The notes under the pieces: model-generated | Databases searched by the model: none | What the model saw: the letters and a program-made list of their open reading frames with translations, nothing else | Told to the model about the DNA's origin: nothing | Shown here: in pieces, positions 23,714-33,094 of the stretch | Numbering within the stretch: the first letter of the stretch is position 1 | Layout of the letters: every line of letters starts with the position of its first letter | Made by a program: the position numbers and the translations under genes | Origin: CAVYXA01 sp963846775 | Lineage (GTDB): Bacteria > Verrucomicrobiota > Verrucomicrobiia > Chthoniobacterales > UBA10450 | Direction: 5' to 3' | Assembly: GCA_963846775.1 (NCBI GenBank) | Contig: CAWJXB010000003.1 | Location: forward strand, 1-64,000 | Length of the DNA: 64,000 nt

Positions 23714-24430
23714 GTGGACGCGAGCAAATTCAGACAAACGGTTGCCGAGAGCACACTGCGCAGTTGTCAGCTCTTCAACGGGCTGCCGGCAGCCGATATC
23801 GAAGCAATCGCAGCGTTCGTGGTGTCGAAACATCTCTCCAAAGGCGATCATCTCTTTCACGAGGGCGATCGAGGTGAAGGTTTTTACATCGTGCAGAAGG
23901 GTGCGATTAACGTGCATCGGGTGAACGCAGCGGGAAAAGAACAAGTGATTCATCTGTTTCGGCCGGTCGAATCATTCGCCGAAGCGACACTTGCGACCGA
24001 ATCGGGTTATCCGGCGGATGCGCGTGCAACCGAGCCGACGACCGTGTTGCTCGTTCCAAAAAATGAGTTTGTCGATCTTCTCCGGCGGCGTCCGGAGCTT
24101 TCACTGCGCATGCTCGGCTCGATGAGCCAGCATCTGCGCGTGATCGTTGGTTTGCTCGACGATCTCACCCTCAAAGATACGGAAACGCGCGTAGCCAACT
24201 GGCTGTTGAAACGCTGCCCGCGTCCCGCTTCCGATCAGACTGTGGAGATCAAACTGGATCGCACCAAGCGCGTCCTCGCCGCGGAACTCGGCGCGACGAG
24301 TGAAACGCTTTCCCGCACGCTAGCAAAATTTCGCGACAAGAACCTGTTGCGCGTGAAAGGAAACACCATCGTGCTGACAAAGCCACGCGAGCTGCAGAAA
24401 TTACTTCAGCGAAACCTGGGTGAGCTGTGA
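23714..24430 (+). CDS. Crp/Fnr-family regulator, Dnr-like
   Basis: A 238-residue regulator: cNMP-like beta-barrel (LSKGDHLFHEGDRGEGFYIV), long dimer helix (MSQHLRVIVGLLDDLTLKDTE) and winged helix. The recognition helix ATSETLSRTLAKFRD keeps E-x-x-S-R, which in FNR/Dnr contacts TTGAT. The N-terminal cysteines that hold FNR's Fe-S cluster are missing, which fits the Dnr/NnrR type that responds to NO. A GTG at 23714 is the most likely start; the frame is open further back into the DUF2249 gene. Its probable target is the TTGAT box at 16903-16916. Confidence 0.88.
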   Translation: MDASKFRQTVAESTLRSCQLFNGLPAADIEAIAAFVVSKHLSKGDHLFHEGDRGEGFYIVQKGAINVHRVNAAGKEQVIHLFRPVESFAEATLATESGYPADARATEPTTVLLVPKNEFVDLLRRRPELSLRMLGSMSQHLRVIVGLLDDLTLKDTETRVANWLLKRCPRPASDQTVEIKLDRTKRVLAAELGATSETLSRTLAKFRDKNLLRVKGNTIVLTKPRELQKLLQRNLGEL

Positions 24431-24440
24431 ACGCGAAGTC

Positions 24441-25604
24441 TTATTCCGGCTCTGCAATTGAAACCTTGGGCAGAACTTTGATCGTCCAAATGAACGCCGC
24501 GATGATCCAGCAGACCGCCGCGGCGACGAGATGAATTGTGCGCGCGGGTAGCGCGATGTCGGCGACATAGCGCGAAAAAGCGGCCAGAAAAATCAGAACG
24601 ACCGCGACAATAAAAAACGGAAGCGACTTGCGCAACAGGTCGTTTCGGCCGGCGTGACCGAAGACAACGCGGGTTGCGACGGTGAACGTGATGAAGGTGA
24701 AACCGCTGATGAAAATGATGTGCAACGCGCCCACCCGATAGACCGGCAGTAACGCGAGCACGACGAACCCGGCAAGAATGGTCAAGATCGCTACGCGTAA
24801 ACAATTTGCTAAGAACGTGCGCCCGCGCCACGGCAATTTTATTACCAAGTAGGATGCGATTGCGACGACGCGAAGCCATCCACCGATCCTCGGCAAATTG
24901 AGGAGGTCGATCCAAAACGACGCGATAACGAGCGCGCCAATAACGGCGGCGAACGCGGCCTGTCGGTTCCACGCCGGTGGAAGCGCGCGCGACTCTGGCA
25001 GGTCCGGCGTGGGCAAATCGAGCAGACGGCGAATGAAAAACGGGGCAACGCCGAGAATTGGAAGCAGCACGAAACACTCGTTGAGCAACGCGCTGCCGAA
25101 TTGATACGCGCGCAAGTACTGTGCCGTTTCCGACCAAGCGACCAGGGCCGCGCCGGCAAATCCGCTGACCAGCCCGAGGGCAACCAATACGAAATTCGGC
25201 GGCGGCGAATCGTTTCGACTAACGAATCGTTTTCCGATGATGGAAACAAAAAGCCCAATACAACAAACAAAGAGTGCGTCGCCCGCGCGATGAGATTCGC
25301 CCAGGTGCAATCCAGCTGCCAGCAGATCGAGCGTGAAAAGGACAAGAACTTCCCTTTGTGAGAAAGGCGATGTCGATGTTAGCCGCGGCCCGGCTGTTCC
25401 AAGAAAGCCGATGATGAACGAACCCAGAAAACCTTGAATCATCAGTCGCGCGTGCGTGGGCCCCGGATAGACGATAATCAGATTGGCGTAGTATAGAGGC
25501 CAAAGGGCGACGCCGACGATGCCAAGTAAAACTCCGGCTGGAAAAAAAACCCGAAACGGCTCGTGAAAGAAAAATGGCGGGAGTCGCGAAACAATAGGTC
25601 TCAT
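24441..25604 (-). CDS. nnrS: NnrS family membrane protein
   Basis: A 387-residue, roughly 12-helix membrane protein. The N-terminal PFFFHEPFRVFFPAGVL segment and QGFLGSFIIGFLGTAGPR are characteristic of NnrS, a heme- and copper-containing protein that relieves nitric-oxide stress. Start ATG at 25604 (MRPIVSRLPPFF). It converges on the regulator gene with only 10 bp between stops. The pairing of nos, a Dnr-like regulator and NnrS supports a nitrogen-oxide role for the whole block. Confidence 0.9.
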   Translation of the reverse strand: MRPIVSRLPPFFFHEPFRVFFPAGVLLGIVGVALWPLYYANLIIVYPGPTHARLMIQGFLGSFIIGFLGTAGPRLTSTSPFSQREVLVLFTLDLLAAGLHLGESHRAGDALFVCCIGLFVSIIGKRFVSRNDSPPPNFVLVALGLVSGFAGAALVAWSETAQYLRAYQFGSALLNECFVLLPILGVAPFFIRRLLDLPTPDLPESRALPPAWNRQAAFAAVIGALVIASFWIDLLNLPRIGGWLRVVAIASYLVIKLPWRGRTFLANCLRVAILTILAGFVVLALLPVYRVGALHIIFISGFTFITFTVATRVVFGHAGRNDLLRKSLPFFIVAVVLIFLAAFSRYVADIALPARTIHLVAAAVCWIIAAFIWTIKVLPKVSIAEPE

Positions 25605-25676
25605 ACCGGTGGCGTCACTAATTCGCGGCTGCTGCGACGAACGTTCAAGCAAAGAATAAGGTTTGGTTGGGCTTTT

Positions 25677-27111
25677 CTACTGCTTCATTACCTTGAGCGT
25701 CTGGATCGAAGTGTATTCCTCCAAACCATAGCGGCCGAATTCCACACCGATTCCGGACTGCTTTACGCCACCGAATGGAGCATTGGGCTGAATTGCTCCA
25801 TGCTCATTTACCCAGGCGGTTCCGCACTCGAGACGGCTCGCAAGTCTCGGTCGCCTTCTCCACATTGCTCGACCAAACGGAGCCGCCGAGTCCGTTCACG
25901 CTCGCATTCGCCCGTCGAATGGCATCATTAATATCGGAGTACCTGATAACGGGAAGGATCGGACCAAACTGTTCTTCATCCACGAGGCGAATTCCGTCCG
26001 TCACATCTGCAACAATCGTCGGCTCAAAGAAGTATCCATCGCCATTTCGGGCATGGCCGCCGGAAAGAATGCGCCCGCCGTGAGCGCGTGCGTCATCCGC
26101 CAGCTCATCGATGTAGCGCAATTGCGCTTTGTTTTGGACCGGACCGAGCTCGGTCGTCGGATTTAGCCCGTCACCGACGATTGCCTCTTTTGCACGTTGA
26201 GCCAGCTCTGCGCAGAGTTCCTTGTAAATACTCGCATGCACGTAGAGGCGTTTCAGGCACGCGCAGGTCTGGCCGTTGTTATGGAATCCCGCTCCGAAGA
26301 GCTTCGGCGCGACTGTTTTTGGATCGACATCGGACAGAACAATTCCGGCGTCGTTTCCGCCAAGTTCGAGCGTGAGCCGCTTCACGTTCGCGGAGGCGTC
26401 CTGCATGATCCTCTTGCCGGTCGCGGTCGATCCGGTGAAGACGATTTTGTCGATGCCCGGGTGTTTTGCGATAGCGCTTCCCACGCCTGAATCCGAACGA
26501 GCAGTGACGATGTTGAGCACGCCCGGCGGCAGGAGTTCGTTGGCAAGTTCAACAAACCTGGCGGTGGCGACCGGAGTCAACGCAGAAGGTTTGATGACGA
26601 CGGTATTACCAGCACGGAGAGCAGGAATAACATGCCAGATCGCAATTAATAGCGGCCAGTTCCAAGGCGTGATCGAACCGACAACTCCGAGCGGTTTGCG
26701 ATGCACTTCGACGCGCGCTTCTTCGTTGTCTTGAATCACTTCAACCGGCAAATCGAGATCAGCCGTGGCATGAGTCCACGCCATCGCACCGCCTACTTCC
26801 ATTCCGGAGCCGATGCCGTTGAGACCTTTCAACGGCTTCCCAGATTCCTTCGTCACCAATTCCATCAGCGACGGCATGTTTTTTTCAAGGGCACCGCCGA
26901 TCGCGTGCAGAAGAGATTGACGCTCGGCATCAGGAGTGTTGCTCCACGATGGAAATGCGGCGCGCGCCGCCGCAACGGCGGCACCGAGATGTGACACATC
27001 ACCGGCGGCGACCGAGGTAAACGACGCGCCAGTCGCGGGATTGATCACGTCAAAAGTCTTCGGAGGGAAGACTGCTTTTCCGTTAATGATCAGTGGAATG
27101 CTCGTTTTCAT
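25677..27111 (-). pseudogene. aldehyde dehydrogenase with a single-base frameshift near its 3' end
   Basis: NAD(P)-dependent aldehyde dehydrogenase of about 477 residues in two frames. The main frame starts at 27111 (MKTSIPLIINGK, TAATG overlap with pdxH) and has TPWNWPLLIA, the catalytic Glu in LELGGND and Cys in NNGQTCACLKR. Near 25845-25850 it loses frame; the next frame supplies ASRLECGTAWVNEHGAIQ, PFGGVKQSGIGVEFGRYG and the final helix. Removing one base (GAGACTTGCG to GAGATTGCG) restores the gene. Catalytic residues precede the break; the lost end forms part of the dimer interface. Third gene in a transketolase-pdxH operon. Confidence 0.85.
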
Positions 27112-27743
27112 TACGGATAAAGCCACTGTTTTCGCCAGCCATCGGATCTGCGTTCATAGAGAACGCGTTGATGGCGACGGAAAGGTTTTTGAATCCAAAA
27201 TTCCATTCGCTCCGGCACGACGCGAAACCCCGACCAGAACGGCGGCCGCAAAACTTCGCCGATGCCGAAATGAAATGCAGCCTTGGCGATACTCGCCTCC
27301 AATTCGAAGTAGCCGTGCATCGGTTGCGATTGTTTCGAAGCCCAGGAGCTGATCTGACTCAGGCGCGGGCGGGTGGCGAAATATGCGTCGGCTTCGGAAT
27401 CGCTGACCGTCTTCGCCCGGCCACGGATGCGGACCTGCTTGCCGAGAATGTCCCAATAAAAACAAAGTGTCGTCCGCGGATCGTGCTGCAACGCCCGTGC
27501 TTTCGGGCTTTCCATGTTCGTGTAGAAAACAAAGCCGCCTTCGTCAACACCTTTGAGAAGGATCATCCGCGCGTCGGGAAAACCGTCGGCATCGACCGTG
27601 GCGACTGTCATTGCGCCCGGTTCTTTGAATCCCGCGTTGATCGCCTCCTCATGCCACGCTCGAAAAAGCGCGATAGGATCGTCATCGAGATGCGGAGCGC
27701 TTGATTGTGCTTTCTCGAGCAATGTTTGCCTCGCCTCAGGCAT
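27111..27743 (-). CDS. pdxH: pyridoxamine 5'-phosphate oxidase
   Basis: A 210-residue FMN enzyme that oxidises pyridoxamine/pyridoxine phosphate to PLP with O2. Conserved PdxH segments are AMTVATVDADGFPDARMILLKG, GFVFYTN, SPKARAL, QVRIRGRAKTVSDSEAD and the C-terminal RRHQRVLYERRSDGW. I chose the ATG at 27743 (MPEARQTLL), which overlaps the end of the transketolase gene by 8 bp. PLP and thiamine-diphosphate enzymes in one operon suggest pentose/vitamin metabolism, but no direct pathway link is clear. Confidence 0.92.
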   Translation of the reverse strand: MPEARQTLLEKAQSSAPHLDDDPIALFRAWHEEAINAGFKEPGAMTVATVDADGFPDARMILLKGVDEGGFVFYTNMESPKARALQHDPRTTLCFYWDILGKQVRIRGRAKTVSDSEADAYFATRPRLSQISSWASKQSQPMHGYFELEASIAKAAFHFGIGEVLRPPFWSGFRVVPERMEFWIQKPFRRHQRVLYERRSDGWRKQWLYP

Positions 27744-30204
27744 GATTCCTCCCCGAACGATTCCGAATGTATGCGCCGATCGCTTCGAACTGACTGACGC
27801 CATCGAGTCCGGCTTCCTTCATCACCACGGCGCCGGGACCGCTGCCGAGAAAATGCCGGTGCCGGAATGGATAGAGCGAATGTTCGCGCCCATAATCGGA
27901 CCGCAGCCAGCGTGTCATAGTTGCGAATGTAAAATCGGTGATGCCCATCGCGTCGCGTTGATGACGCTCGGGAAAAATCAGTTCGCGCTCGGACGCGGGC
28001 AGCAGATCGAACAGTTCGCTCGAGGTGACAACGTAAATGTTGATGTCGATGTTGTCGCGTTTGAGCAAGGGGAGCACGTCTGTGATGAACGCGTTGGTCA
28101 CGCCCGTGCCTTGAAGGACGACTGTGCCCTGCGCGTTGCCAAACGGCGTGTGCAAACAGTAAACGCCTTTGGCGGCGGCGCGGGCGGGCGGCAGACCAAG
28201 CGCGGCACGATCGAGCACGAGTTCCGGCGGACGCGTGAGGAACGGCGCGATGATCGCCGGACGTTGCGCCAGTGCAGCCGAAACGAGAAACCAGATTTCC
28301 TCGGGGTCCCACGGCGTGAGCGTGATCATTGTGCCAAGCGGGAAATTGTCCTGGAGTAATTGCAACGATTGCGGATCGGCGTGGGTCGGGCCGTCTTCGC
28401 CGGTTTTCAGTCCGGCGTGCGCGCACACGAGAAAGAATGGACGATATGATCCACCCTCCAGGGACACACGCGCCTGATTACCGATCGCATGGAGCCGCGC
28501 GGCGATGTGACCAAGGGGCGCGCTGAACGCACCATAGGACGAGCCCGCGCCGATGTGCGCGCCGAATGCGCTGATGCCGGATAACATCGACATCATGGCG
28601 TCCTCACAAATCCCGCCGATGGCGAGCTCGCGCGCGCCGGGATTGGTGTGCCGATTATAAAAGCCGCTCGGGAACTTGTCGTTAGCCTTGTTAATGCTTG
28701 TCGATCCAAGCAAGTCGGCCGCCGCTACGATGAAGCCGCCATCCGTTACTATGTTGTAGAAGTTGAGGACGCGGCCTAACTGCTCGCGCAAGGTCGTTTT
28801 GGTTCCGGGCTTGAGAGCGAGTTCCACCGGCGGCGGCGCATCGCTTGCGCCGTCAGCGATCACATATGTCAGATCGATCAGCGGTCGGTTTTCGGTCGGT
28901 TGGCGTTGGCGTTCGTTCAATCGCGTCTGGGCCGCGCGCAACTGCGCCGCAAGAGCCTCAACCATTGGCTGGGAATTTTCCAAAGCCGTCCGAATAATGC
29001 TCAGCGTTTTCCAATAACACTCCTCAACGACCGTCGCGTCCGCGCCGCCTTTGCAGCGTTGTTTATCGGCGTCACAACATGGGATCGGCACCATGTCCTT
29101 CGGCAGCAACGGTGCGACTGCGGCGTAAAATCCATTCGAGCACAGTCCGTGACCTGCGCCGTGCGACGCGCGCCCTTCAATGCCGTATTGCCAGCCTTTG
29201 ACGGTGCGATACACGATCGCGGTCGGCTGCCCGTTGTGAAGATCGAGCGCCAACCTTTGCGCCGCGGTGATCTGCTGCCAGTCGAATCCATCCGGAACGT
29301 CGATCACGTTCCAATCGTGCAGATAGGCCAGCTCTCCGGGCGTCCATTGCACATAGTCGCCCGGCGTTTCGCCGTCGCGACAGACGCGATTCGAATCGAT
29401 CGATGCCTGATTCCAATCAATGTGGAGAACAATGTTATCGAGCGATGCTGTCCCAGCCGCGGCCAACGCCTCAGCCACGCGGCCGGGGGTCATGCCGCCT
29501 TCACCTTCGACAATGTGAACGCGGGGCGCGTCATCGCCGTAGAGATCGGCCGCGGCCCAGGCCAAACCGAATGACGCTGGAATCCCGACGCCCGATGCGC
29601 CGGTGGAAAGTTTAACGAACGGCGTCGCTGGAGTTGGATGTCCGTCGAGCGCTTTCGCATGAAATTTGGTGAACAGCGGAGTCGTTGTTGTGGGATTCCG
29701 GCGAAACCCGAGCAAATCTTCCAGTCGCAATTGGAATTTCGCATTCGCCGGCAATAGGTCAGGCGCAGCGATCCGCGCGAGTTCGTTGCGCAAGGCCCAC
29801 ATCGCGTAAAGCCCGAGGGCTTTGTGTCCGGCTGCGTAGGAAATGATGTCGGCATCACCGCGGTTCGGCTGCGCCAAATCGTAATCCATCACGTCGAACA
29901 AAAGCCGCGCGACAAAGCGTCCCGATGAAATCGAACCACCCGGATGGCCGGACAGCGGAACATAATTGTACATTACCGCGCAAAGCGTCCGATAAATGAG
30001 ATCGAACGCTTCGCACTGTTCGATCGTCGCCTCCTCAAGGGGCCAGCCCTCATCTTCGACGCAGTCCGCCGCGTTGATGTAAATGCCGCGACGCGGTCCG
30101 AACGAGATTGTCGATCTTCGCCGGTGTGTCCGTTTTGGTTCGCGGAGAGTTAGATGAGTTTGCATAAGTGGACCTTCCCTGGTGAATTTCTGAAACGTGG
30201 TCAT
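27736..30204 (-). CDS. transketolase-family enzyme
   Basis: A thiamine-diphosphate enzyme of 822 residues from the ATG at 30204, or 809 from the ATG at 30165, which has the better ribosome site (GGGAAGG). N-terminal half: SGHPGGSISSGRF, AGHKALGLYAMWAL and the TPP-Mg motif GEGGMTPGRVAEAL ... DNIVLHIDWNQASID. C-terminal half: transketolase pyrimidine domain (ISAFGAHIGAGSSYGAFSAP; CAHAGLKTGEDGPTHADPQS). Longer than housekeeping TktA (about 660), so it belongs to a divergent branch. A CAA element lies 76 bp before the 30204 start. Confidence 0.88.
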   Translation of the reverse strand: MTTFQKFTREGPLMQTHLTLREPKRTHRRRSTISFGPRRGIYINAADCVEDEGWPLEEATIEQCEAFDLIYRTLCAVMYNYVPLSGHPGGSISSGRFVARLLFDVMDYDLAQPNRGDADIISYAAGHKALGLYAMWALRNELARIAAPDLLPANAKFQLRLEDLLGFRRNPTTTTPLFTKFHAKALDGHPTPATPFVKLSTGASGVGIPASFGLAWAAADLYGDDAPRVHIVEGEGGMTPGRVAEALAAAGTASLDNIVLHIDWNQASIDSNRVCRDGETPGDYVQWTPGELAYLHDWNVIDVPDGFDWQQITAAQRLALDLHNGQPTAIVYRTVKGWQYGIEGRASHGAGHGLCSNGFYAAVAPLLPKDMVPIPCCDADKQRCKGGADATVVEECYWKTLSIIRTALENSQPMVEALAAQLRAAQTRLNERQRQPTENRPLIDLTYVIADGASDAPPPVELALKPGTKTTLREQLGRVLNFYNIVTDGGFIVAAADLLGSTSINKANDKFPSGFYNRHTNPGARELAIGGICEDAMMSMLSGISAFGAHIGAGSSYGAFSAPLGHIAARLHAIGNQARVSLEGGSYRPFFLVCAHAGLKTGEDGPTHADPQSLQLLQDNFPLGTMITLTPWDPEEIWFLVSAALAQRPAIIAPFLTRPPELVLDRAALGLPPARAAAKGVYCLHTPFGNAQGTVVLQGTGVTNAFITDVLPLLKRDNIDINIYVVTSSELFDLLPASERELIFPERHQRDAMGITDFTFATMTRWLRSDYGREHSLYPFRHRHFLGSGPGAVVMKEAGLDGVSQFEAIGAYIRNRSGRNHA

Positions 30205-30254
30205 TATCGCTGCCTTTAATAAAGCGGTTTTGGGACAAACCGGCCACGCAGCTA

Positions 30255-30280
30255 TTGGCAAAAGGCAGGCGTTTCTTGCG
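30255..30280 (-). promoter_or_regulatory. 21-bp-spaced CAA element (copy I, transketolase)
   Basis: Minus strand: CGCAAGAAACGC at 1-12 and TTTGCCAATAG at 19-29; CAA boxes 21 bp apart, 76 bp before the ATG at 30204. Confidence 0.55.
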
Positions 30281-30422
30281 CTGGTGAAAAGAACAGGATT
30301 AACGACCTCAAATTTTGACGGAGAGACCAGGCCCCTGGCTCTAATTGCGATCGGTGGGATCATCCGAATCCCGTTTGTGTCGAGGGTCCGTAGTTTTTAT
30401 CTCGGGATGCCCTGCCGATCGA

Positions 30423-30448
30423 GCCAAGAAATGCAGCGTGAATCGCAA
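30423..30448 (+). promoter_or_regulatory. 21-bp-spaced CAA element (copy J, P1B ATPase)
   Basis: Plus strand: GCCAAGAAATGC at 1-12 and ATCGCAAGAG at 20-29; 21-bp spacing. It lies 70 bp before the ATG at 30493, which supports that start over an upstream one at 30454. Confidence 0.6.
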
Positions 30449-30492
30449 GAGTCGTGGAGACACTCCAGGTGGGGAGGGCTAACAAAGCGGTA

Positions 30493-32721
30493 ATGACAAA
30501 CTTCGCAGCGGCAAAATCGGGCGACGCCGCCTTGCCGGGCCGGACATGGTCGCGCGTGGCGCAATTGATCGAGCAACATCCGGACGTAAAGCAGGTCCGG
30601 CTCAACCTGGATGACCACGGCGTGACCGTGGGTTTTTACGAGCCGCCATCAGCGGCAACGCTGGACCGGATCAAATCGTACGTGCGCCGCGAACTGTCCA
30701 GAGATTGGGACATGACGATCGACCCGGATAACGAATGGCCGGCATTGCATTTGCATAAGATCGACAATCACACTGCGGAAATTCATCGCCGCCATCCGGC
30801 GAACGAGCCGCCGGTGATCTGGAAAAGGATTCCGCTGCCGGCCTGGCGGAATCGGCCGGTGCCGCGTGCAGTCTCGCGCGATCACCGCATCATGCTCTTG
30901 CTCGCGGGCATTTGCGGAGTGAGCACACTCGGCGGTTTTCTGTTGCAACGCGCGGGATTCAACCCGGCGATGGTCGCTGTTTGTTTCGCGATTGCGTATC
31001 TCAGCGGCGGCTGGTTTGCGACCCAGGACGTGTGGGCCGGGCTCAAGCGCCGAACGATCGACATTCAGTTTCTCATGATCGCCGTGGCACTCGGCGCGTT
31101 GTTCGTAAGCGCGTGGACTGAGGGCGCCACTCTCCTTTTTCTCTTTTCGTTAAGCAACGGCCTCGAGCAGTTCGCTAATTATCGCACACGCAAGTCCATT
31201 GAATCGCTTCTTAAAGTCGCGCCCAAGCGCGCTTTGCGACGGTCAGGGACCGAGTGGATTGAGGTGCCGGTTGAGCAAGTCGCACCGGGCGATCAACTGC
31301 TCGTAAGACCGGGCGACCTTTTTCCTGTCGACGGCGTGATGGTTGAGGGCGCAACTTCCGCCGATGAATCGGCCCTCACGGGCGAAGCGATTCCGGTCGC
31401 AAAACAGATTGGCGATGCCGTCAGTGGCGGCACGCTCAATATCGACGGCCAGTCAGTCATTCGGGCCACACGCGAATTGGAAGAGAGCGCGCTTAATCGC
31501 ATTCTCGGCCTCATCGAAGTGGCGCAGCAACAGAAAGCGCCGGCGCAACGATTTACCGATGCATTCAGCCGTTATTATACCTGGTTCGCGTTATCGCTTG
31601 CCCTCGTCGTTTTCTGCACGCTGCTTGTCCTGCACCGTTCGCTCCCGGACGCGTTCTACCGCGCTATGACCGTGCTCGTAGTTTCGTCGCCTTGTGCGCT
31701 CGTATTGTCGATTCCATCGGCCATCCTCGTCGCCATCGCCGCCGGCGCGCGCCACGGCATCCTCTTTCGGGGCGGCGTGGCCATCGAAAATCTGGCCGGC
31801 GCAACGCAGTTTGCGTTCGACAAAACCGGTACGCTCACCAAAGGCACGCTGGTAGTGTCGCGAATCGCGACCTTCGATTCGCAAACCGAGAACGACGCTC
31901 TGCAAATCGCCGCCTCCGTCGCGCATTTTTCCACTCATCCACTGGCGCGCGCGATTTCGGCCGAGGCGGAAAAGCGTCGGCTCACACGACTCCCGGCCAG
32001 AGATTTTTTGAACGTGGCGGGTTTGGGGATGGAAGGGTCGCTCGACGACAAGAGAATTTTCGTTGGGAGCCGGCGATTGATGCGCGACCGCGGCATTGCT
32101 CTGCCCGAGGTGGCGTCGACCAGCGAGGCGGAGGTTTGGATCGGAAGCACGCAAACACTGGGTGTTATTTATTTACGCGATGAAATCCGGCCAACTGCGA
32201 AGAGCGTCATCGATTTTCTAAAGGATTCCGGTTTGGACGTGACGCTGTTAACTGGCGACCGCGCGGAGCCGGCCGTGATGGTGGCAGAGGGGGTTGGGAT
32301 CACCGATGTCCGAGCGGAGCTCAGCCCACAAGCAAAACTCAAATGCATCCATGATTGGCGCGCTGCCGGGAAAAAAGTCGTCATGGTAGGTGACGGAATA
32401 AACGACGCGCCCAGTCTCACCGCGGCCGATGTTTCCATTGGCATGGGCGCGCGCGGCTCCGATGCGGCCCTCGAACAAGCCGACGTAATTTTGATGCACG
32501 ACAAGATCGATAACGTCGAGCAAGCAGTTCGATTGAGCCGTCGCGCGCGGTTCATTATCGGGCAGAACGTTGCGATTTCGCTTGGCGTAATCTTTCTTTT
32601 GTTAGTCTTAGCGCTGCTCGAGAAAATTAATCTCAGTCTCGGCGTCGTTGGTCACGAAGGCAGCACGGTCGTTGTAATTTTGAACGCGCTACGGCTGCTG
32701 CGGCCAGCCAGGCAACATTAG
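30493..32721 (+). CDS. P1B-type heavy-metal ATPase (P1B-4-like)
   Basis: A 742-residue heavy-metal ATPase. The first ~120 residues form a degenerate metal-binding-like domain without a CxxC motif. Then come six core helices, actuator ALTGEAIPV, transmembrane metal site SSPCALVLS, phosphorylation site FDKTGTLTKG (about residue 443), MVGDGINDAPSLTAADV and a late GHEGSTVVVILNALRLL. The SPC motif with a HEGxT-like helix fits the P1B-4 group (Co2+, Fe2+ or Zn2+ export, like CtpD) better than Cu+ pumps. Single gene, divergent from the transketolase operon. Confidence 0.9.
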   Translation: MTNFAAAKSGDAALPGRTWSRVAQLIEQHPDVKQVRLNLDDHGVTVGFYEPPSAATLDRIKSYVRRELSRDWDMTIDPDNEWPALHLHKIDNHTAEIHRRHPANEPPVIWKRIPLPAWRNRPVPRAVSRDHRIMLLLAGICGVSTLGGFLLQRAGFNPAMVAVCFAIAYLSGGWFATQDVWAGLKRRTIDIQFLMIAVALGALFVSAWTEGATLLFLFSLSNGLEQFANYRTRKSIESLLKVAPKRALRRSGTEWIEVPVEQVAPGDQLLVRPGDLFPVDGVMVEGATSADESALTGEAIPVAKQIGDAVSGGTLNIDGQSVIRATRELEESALNRILGLIEVAQQQKAPAQRFTDAFSRYYTWFALSLALVVFCTLLVLHRSLPDAFYRAMTVLVVSSPCALVLSIPSAILVAIAAGARHGILFRGGVAIENLAGATQFAFDKTGTLTKGTLVVSRIATFDSQTENDALQIAASVAHFSTHPLARAISAEAEKRRLTRLPARDFLNVAGLGMEGSLDDKRIFVGSRRLMRDRGIALPEVASTSEAEVWIGSTQTLGVIYLRDEIRPTAKSVIDFLKDSGLDVTLLTGDRAEPAVMVAEGVGITDVRAELSPQAKLKCIHDWRAAGKKVVMVGDGINDAPSLTAADVSIGMGARGSDAALEQADVILMHDKIDNVEQAVRLSRRARFIIGQNVAISLGVIFLLLVLALLEKINLSLGVVGHEGSTVVVILNALRLLRPARQH

Positions 32722-32792
32722 AGCATTTTAAGAAAACGTGTAGCCGCTCAACGGCGCCGGAGGTGTTGGCCTTGAACGACCAGAACAAGTTT

Positions 32793-32818
32793 TGCAAAGC
32801 AAAAGCCAATCGCTGCAA
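32793..32818 (+). promoter_or_regulatory. 21-bp-spaced CAA element (copy M)
   Basis: Plus strand: TGCAA at 1-5 and TGCAAAG at 22-28; 21-bp spacing, 74 bp before the ATG at 32867. The middle GC is not kept, so this is the weakest copy. Confidence 0.4.
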
Positions 32819-32866
32819 AGTCGCACAGCGGCGGCCCACTTAGCCTTAAGCGCAGAAGGAACAGTT

Positions 32867-33094
32867 ATGAAAACGGATCGGGTCCTGACGATGACCGAAT
32901 ATCTCGATCAGTGTTGTGTCGTGCGGAGACACGTGGATCCACCGGCTTTCCACGCGCGTCACATTTCAATCTCGGCTGAAGAAGAGGTCGATCTTGGCCG
33001 CGAAACAGATGCGCGCAGTTGCGCCCGACGGGGCCATCATCATGGCGCGCTGCTTGGCAGCACTGGAGTGGCAATAAGCCGCTCGCGTTGTTAG
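32867..33094 (+). CDS. small hypothetical protein
   Basis: A 75-residue frame beginning MKTDRVLTMTEYLDQCC, with a ribosome site (AGAAGGAACAG) and a CAA element at the usual distance. No family recognised. The C-terminal part is basic with a HHH stretch and one short hydrophobic run (HGALLGSTGVAI). The frame end overlaps the convergent AraC gene by 4 bp. The upstream signals are the main reason to keep it. Confidence 0.4.
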   Translation: MKTDRVLTMTEYLDQCCVVRRHVDPPAFHARHISISAEEEVDLGRETDARSCARRGHHHGALLGSTGVAISRSRC

